The notes under the pieces: model-generated
Database searches by the model: none
The model's input: only the letters and a program-made list of their open reading frames with translations
What the model was told of the DNA's origin: nothing
From: CAYVBW01 sp964449995
GTDB taxonomy: Bacteria; Patescibacteriota; Microgenomatia; UBA1400; PJMF01
Length of the DNA: 52,317 nt
Assembly (NCBI GenBank): GCA_964449995.1
Contig: CAYVBW010000002.1
Location: forward strand, 1 to 52,317
Direction: 5' to 3'
Program-made: the position numbers and the translations under genes
In this document: positions 49,600 to 52,317 of the stretch, piece after piece
How the letters are laid out: each line of letters begins with the position of its first letter
Position numbering within the stretch: the stretch's first letter is position 1

Positions 49600-50082
49600 T
49601 TAATCTTCAAACTCTGTTTGAATTTCTTCCCAACGCCATTCAACCTGATCACCTTTCTCCAACTCAATCTGATCTGATGCACTCTGAGCATACTCCTCAT
49701 TAATATAAAGAGCCCAATAATAATCAGAGTTTGATTGCTGACCATTAATACTAGTCACAAATACTCCAAAGTCGTATTGGTCATACTCAACATCCTCACT
49801 GGCCAGTAATAATGAAAAAGGTGTTTGACCCTCCTCTGTTGCAATTAAAATATAACCAGTGACTGCTTCCTGGCCCAACTCTTCTTGGAGATTGCCATCG
49901 CCTTCTTCTTGAGAAAACTGAGTGGTTGTTGCTTGCCTGAGTGTCTCCAGTTTATTTCTAAAATCAATCTGCTGATTCACTACATAAAATAGATAAACTA
50001 AAGCGATTAAACCGATTCCTAAAATCCAAGGGGAAAAATTTTTAGATTTAGGTGGCTGATGATTAACTTCTTGTTCTGACAT
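49600..50082 (-). CDS. DUF4430-like domain protein with N-terminal membrane anchor
   Basis: 160 residues: cytoplasmic start, one membrane helix (about 18-37), a Gln/Glu-rich linker, then a beta domain (about 78-155) with 'YDFGVFVTSINGQQ', 'YYWALYINEEYA' and 'LEKGDQVEWRW'. This run of motifs is typical of DUF4430, related to the C-terminal domain of transcobalamin. Such domains bind small cofactors in some proteins; none is shown here. It is just upstream of the DUF6580-like membrane protein, with which it may form a pair. Confidence 0.65.
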   Translation of the reverse strand: MSEQEVNHQPPKSKNFSPWILGIGLIALVYLFYVVNQQIDFRNKLETLRQATTTQFSQEEGDGNLQEELGQEAVTGYILIATEEGQTPFSLLLASEDVEYDQYDFGVFVTSINGQQSNSDYYWALYINEEYAQSASDQIELEKGDQVEWRWEEIQTEFED

Positions 50083-50103
50083 AATGATTTTATTAAAAAT
50101 AAT

Positions 50104-50448
50104 TTATAAACCCTTAAATTTTTTTGGTTTTTTATTTCTTGAAGTCGAAGACGGCCGAGTAGACTCTTTAATTAATTGTATTCTTTTTAAGTTTGGTTTC
50201 TTTGTTTTTTCTTTTGTTTCCAAACCTAGCACAATATTGATCAAATCACGAACTTTTAAATCCCCAATTGTTAGCTCTGTAACTGAAGGTATATCTTCTT
50301 GAATATCTAGCCAACGCTTCTTAAAATCCTTTCTCAATTCCTCTCCTTGATCAGTAGTGAATAAAAAATAAGCAGTAGAACCTGCTAAAATACCGATTAT
50401 TAATCCCAGGACAAATTGGTTGCCCTCTTTTTGTGTAACTTTACTCAT
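50104..50448 (-). CDS. YtxH-like single-helix protein
   Basis: 114 residues. Residues 11-28 form a Gly/Ala-rich membrane helix ('FVLGLIIGILAGSTAYFLF'), followed by 'TTDQGEELRKDFKKRW', the YtxH pattern (helix plus a Gly-Glu-Glu-Leu-Arg segment). The rest is basic, with a final Pro/Lys/Ser-rich tail that may touch nucleic acid or membrane. YtxH proteins are general-stress proteins of unknown mechanism. Adjacent to the DUF948-like gene (34 bases), the usual partner in Gram-positive bacteria. Confidence 0.75.
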   Translation of the reverse strand: MSKVTQKEGNQFVLGLIIGILAGSTAYFLFTTDQGEELRKDFKKRWLDIQEDIPSVTELTIGDLKVRDLINIVLGLETKEKTKKPNLKRIQLIKESTRPSSTSRNKKPKKFKGL

Positions 50449-50482
50449 AATGAATTATGTAAAATTTCAATCACCTAAATTA

Positions 50483-50776
50483 TTATTCTTCAACAATATC
50501 TTCAGGTGATTCTGTTTTTTTTCGATTAAGAAACTGAGAAAAACCTTCAAAAACCTTCACTCCGGTCTTAACTCCTGCTGCTATGCCTGCTAAATTTTGT
50601 AAAGGTTCAGTAATAGCTTTAATTTTTTCTTCAGTTTCATCAAGTGCAGAGTTCACTTTTTCTAAAGCTTGCCGAAAAGATTTTAACACTAAAAAAAGCT
50701 GAACACCCACTGCCACCAAAACAACAGTTAAGATAACCAAAACTACTGCAAATAAAATTGGAAAAGTTTCTGTCAT
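50483..50776 (-). CDS. DUF948-like membrane protein
   Basis: 97 residues. One N-terminal membrane helix (6-31), then an amphipathic, coiled-coil-prone segment ('FRQALEKVNSALDETEEKIKAITEPL', in parts FRQALEKVNSAL and DETEEKIKAITEPL), then a Gly/Ala stretch and acidic end. This is the DUF948 layout, often found with YtxH proteins as here. No enzymatic motif; a structural envelope role is likely. Confidence 0.7.
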   Translation of the reverse strand: MTETFPILFAVVLVILTVVLVAVGVQLFLVLKSFRQALEKVNSALDETEEKIKAITEPLQNLAGIAAGVKTGVKVFEGFSQFLNRKKTESPEDIVEE

Positions 50777-50842
50777 TTAAAATAAAAATAATTAATAAAT
50801 TTCGCTAATTAATATTAGTAATAGATATGAGCTCATTTCTGA

Positions 50843-51015
50843 GGGGTTTCACCCCGAGCGCGTTTTGTCTTGCTTTGCAAGATCAAAGCCTGCTCCCCTG
50901 TCGCTTTAAGGGGTATTAAACCCTTAAAGCTCCACTAGGGGGAACCCCCTAGAACCCCCATTCTGATTTGTTCCTCCCGCTAAGCTAAACAAGCTGGTGG
51001 GTATTTAATCAGAAT
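50843..51015. other. GC-rich hairpin-dense intergenic segment (possible structured RNA or DNA element)
   Basis: The 305-base spacer 50777-51081 has no gene. Within it are six inverted repeats: GGGGT/ACCCC (50843-50855), TCTTGC/GCAAGA (50868-50882), GCTTTAAGGG/CCCTTAAAGC (50903-50930, 10 bp perfect), CTAGGGGG/CCCCCTAG (50935-50952, near-continuous palindrome), and ATTCTGATT/AATCAGAAT (50960-50968 with 51007-51015, 9 bp), which encloses CCCGC/GTGGG with an inner AGCT/AGCT. The direct repeat AACCCCC occurs at 50943 and 50953. The G/C blocks stand out from the AT-rich surroundings. It matches no RNA family I can name. Confidence 0.6.
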
Positions 51016-51081
51016 AAATTTGACCACCATAATCTTTGTAGTGTCAAATATATCATAATACAGAAACACAATCAGAAACAG

Positions 51082-51726
51082 CTAAAATCGAACATAAACT
51101 GTAATTTGTTTAACATTGGATTTCCCACGCTGATCTATGGCCTCCACAGTAAGCGTTGTAATTCCTTCCTTGGGCAAATAAACCTCGGTATGAAATGTTC
51201 CATCTGGCTTTAAGGCTACTGGCTGGGCATTCACTGTAACAATAGCCTCATTGTCTGTTAAACCACTGACAGCTATTTGAGAAGAAACAAAATCATTTTC
51301 TTTTGGAGAAAAAACTTCAAGCCTAGGAGGCCTATTAAAATTATGCCATTGCCAGCCTACATAGCCCAGTAGGGTAAAAAAAACAGTAGCAATAATAACT
51401 GCAACCAATGTGACTGGTCTCCAAAAACTCTGTTTTTTTACTACAGGGCTTATAAACTCTCTTGGTAAGAGTTTACCACTTTGGTCTTCTTGATAATCCC
51501 TGCGTAGTAAGGCTAAAAGAGGTTTTTGATCAAAATCCAACACCCTAGCATACGCTTTTATAAATCCCTTCACAAAAGTAGCTGAAGGCAACTTATTAAA
51601 CTGGTTCGCTTCTAAATATTTGAGATATTTAGGTTTAATTTTCGTAATTGCAGCCATTTGAGCCACAGTGATGCTTCTTCTCTGACGTTCCTCAGCTAAA
51701 ATTTGTCCAATTTTTTTTGTCTGCAT
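51082..51726 (-). CDS. RodZ-like protein: HTH, membrane helix, Ig-like domain
   Basis: 214 residues. Residues 5-75 are a RodZ-type helix-turn-helix (HTH_25): 'IGQILAEERQRRSITVAQMA' then 'KYLKYLEANQFNKLPSATFVKGFIKAYA' in parts. A membrane helix follows at about 104-124. The outside part (about 133-214) is one Ig-like/glucodextranase-B-type domain ('SPKENDFVSSQIAVSGLTDN', 'GTFHTEVYLPKEGITTLTV', 'DQRGKSN'). In E. coli RodZ couples MreB to the wall machinery; no mreB is in the window, so the role is inferred. Starts 33 bases after yqeY. Confidence 0.85.
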   Translation of the reverse strand: MQTKKIGQILAEERQRRSITVAQMAAITKIKPKYLKYLEANQFNKLPSATFVKGFIKAYARVLDFDQKPLLALLRRDYQEDQSGKLLPREFISPVVKKQSFWRPVTLVAVIIATVFFTLLGYVGWQWHNFNRPPRLEVFSPKENDFVSSQIAVSGLTDNEAIVTVNAQPVALKPDGTFHTEVYLPKEGITTLTVEAIDQRGKSNVKQITVYVRF

Positions 51727-51759
51727 TATTGTTTTCGAAAAATTTTACTAATTCATTAA

Positions 51760-52194
51760 CTAATTATTTAAAAGATCTCTGGCCAAGGTCGCAATGCGAT
51801 TACCCTCTGCCTTATTACCAACTTCCTGCTTAACTTTACCAATCAATGGGCCCAACTGATCCATGCCTGCTTCTTCCTTAACTTGAATAATAATCTTTTT
51901 AAGCTCAGCATCGTCTAACTGCTGCGGTAAATATTCCTGCAAAATGCGAATTTTTTGCTGAGTTTCTTCAATCAAATCTTGACGCTCTCCTTTTTTATAA
52001 TCCTCTAAAGCATCTGTCCATTGTTTAACTTGCTGCTGAACTATTGTCTGAATCCCTTCATCATTAATTTTTCCCTTATCAATTTCTACATTTTTGATTG
52101 CCGCTCGCAGTAAACGAATCACATCAAGCCGTAATTTATCACCTTTCTTCATGGCTTGCTTCATTTCTTCAATTAATCGATTTTCAAGTGTCAT
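51760..52194 (-). CDS. yqeY: GatB/YqeY domain protein
   Basis: 144 residues, the usual length. 'ENRLIEEMKQAMKKGDKLRLDVIRLLRAAIKN' region (in parts EEMKQAMKKGDK and LDVIRLLRAAIKN) at the N-terminus, 'EDYKKGERQDLIEE' and 'QEYLPQQLDDAELKK' in the middle, then 'DQLGPLIGKVKQEVGNKAEGN'-like end, the YqeY pattern. Resembles the tail of GatB, the tRNA-amidotransferase subunit, and may bind tRNA; its cellular role is not settled. A Shine-Dalgarno AAGGAAG lies just before the ATG. A tRNA gene is 64 bases upstream. Confidence 0.93.
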   Translation of the reverse strand: MTLENRLIEEMKQAMKKGDKLRLDVIRLLRAAIKNVEIDKGKINDEGIQTIVQQQVKQWTDALEDYKKGERQDLIEETQQKIRILQEYLPQQLDDAELKKIIIQVKEEAGMDQLGPLIGKVKQEVGNKAEGNRIATLARDLLNN

Positions 52195-52257
52195 ATCTTC
52201 CTTTTTTATTAATTAATGCAATATGATAATCGCCAGTTTAAAAAACCTAATTATCTG

Positions 52258-52317
52258 TGGATCCGAGCTGACTCGAACAGCTGACCTTTCCGATGTGAAC
52301 GGAACGCTCTAACCAAC
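52258..52317 (-). tRNA. tRNA-Val (anticodon CAC), 5' end outside the window
   Basis: Reading the minus strand: D-arm end GTTGGTTAGAGC, anticodon stem TTCCG/CGGAA with loop TTCACAT (anticodon CAC at 52295-52297), variable AGGTC, T-arm AGCTG-TTCGAGT-CAGCT, 3' acceptor CGGATCC and discriminator A. The next bases are CAG, so the CCA end is not encoded. The 5' acceptor and part of the D-stem lie beyond the window edge. CAC reads GUG valine codons. Confidence 0.9.

Noticed and set aside
1..52317. CRISPR arrays, insertion sequences, prophage genes, integrases
   Set aside because: No spaced direct repeats, transposase, integrase or phage structural gene was seen in any reading frame.

Overview
The window reads as chromosomal DNA of a Candidate Phyla Radiation bacterium (Patescibacteria), assembled from a metagenome or draft (one 100-N gap at 3294-3393). 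The evidence is a large ribosomal-protein block with no rpmD (L30) between rpsE and rplO, an alanyl-tRNA synthetase that stops after the editing domain, a low-GC genome with many ribosomal-protein genes lacking a Shine-Dalgarno sequence, and envelope proteins of CPR style (a RodZ-like HTH/Ig protein and an actin-like/transmembrane/surface fusion). TGA is used as a stop. I cannot fix the phylum within CPR.

Layout. 1-2.5 kb: 3' end of a multi-spanning membrane protein, an orphan acidic protein, a cold-shock protein with a duplicated N-terminus, and a GIY-YIG protein. 2.5-8.0 kb: a minus-strand operon glyA-fhs-folD-LCP, with the LCP gene interrupted by the gap, and a divergent 5-formyl-THF cyclo-ligase gene; together these form a folate one-carbon module. 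8.1-12.6 kb: typA/bipA and a two-subunit 2-oxoacid:ferredoxin oxidoreductase. 12.8-13.9 kb: a small tail-anchored protein, a VanZ-like protein and an HU-like protein. 13.9-42.1 kb: 37 genes on the minus strand in the order rpoB-rpoC-rpsL-rpsG-fusA-tuf, then the S10 and spc gene order through secY-adk, then infA-rpmJ-rpsM-rpsK-rpsD-rpoA-rplQ-rplM-rpsI. Terminator-like hairpins lie ahead of rpoB and after tuf, and promoter-like sequences lie before tuf, rpsJ, adk and infA, so the block is probably several transcripts. 42.4-50.8 kb: envelope and housekeeping genes on the minus strand (mltG, ruvX, sortase, the 735-residue fusion, short alaS, a DUF6580-like membrane protein, a DUF4430-like protein, a YtxH-like and a DUF948-like protein). 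50.8-51.1 kb: a GC-rich intergenic segment packed with hairpins. 51.1-52.3 kb: the RodZ-like protein, yqeY and a partial tRNA-Val(CAC).

How it fits together. Most of the window is the transcription and translation core. GlyA, FolD and Fhs could turn serine into glycine, NADPH, 10-formyl-THF and possibly ATP; the oxidoreductase links 2-oxoacids to ferredoxin. LCP, MltG, sortase and the RodZ-like protein point to a peptidoglycan-based, decorated cell surface. No CRISPR array, transposase, prophage or complete mobile element was found. The least explained items are the hairpin-rich segment at 50843-51015, the 735-residue fusion beside the sortase, the DUF6580/DUF4430 pair, and the inverted repeat bridging the divergent folate promoters.
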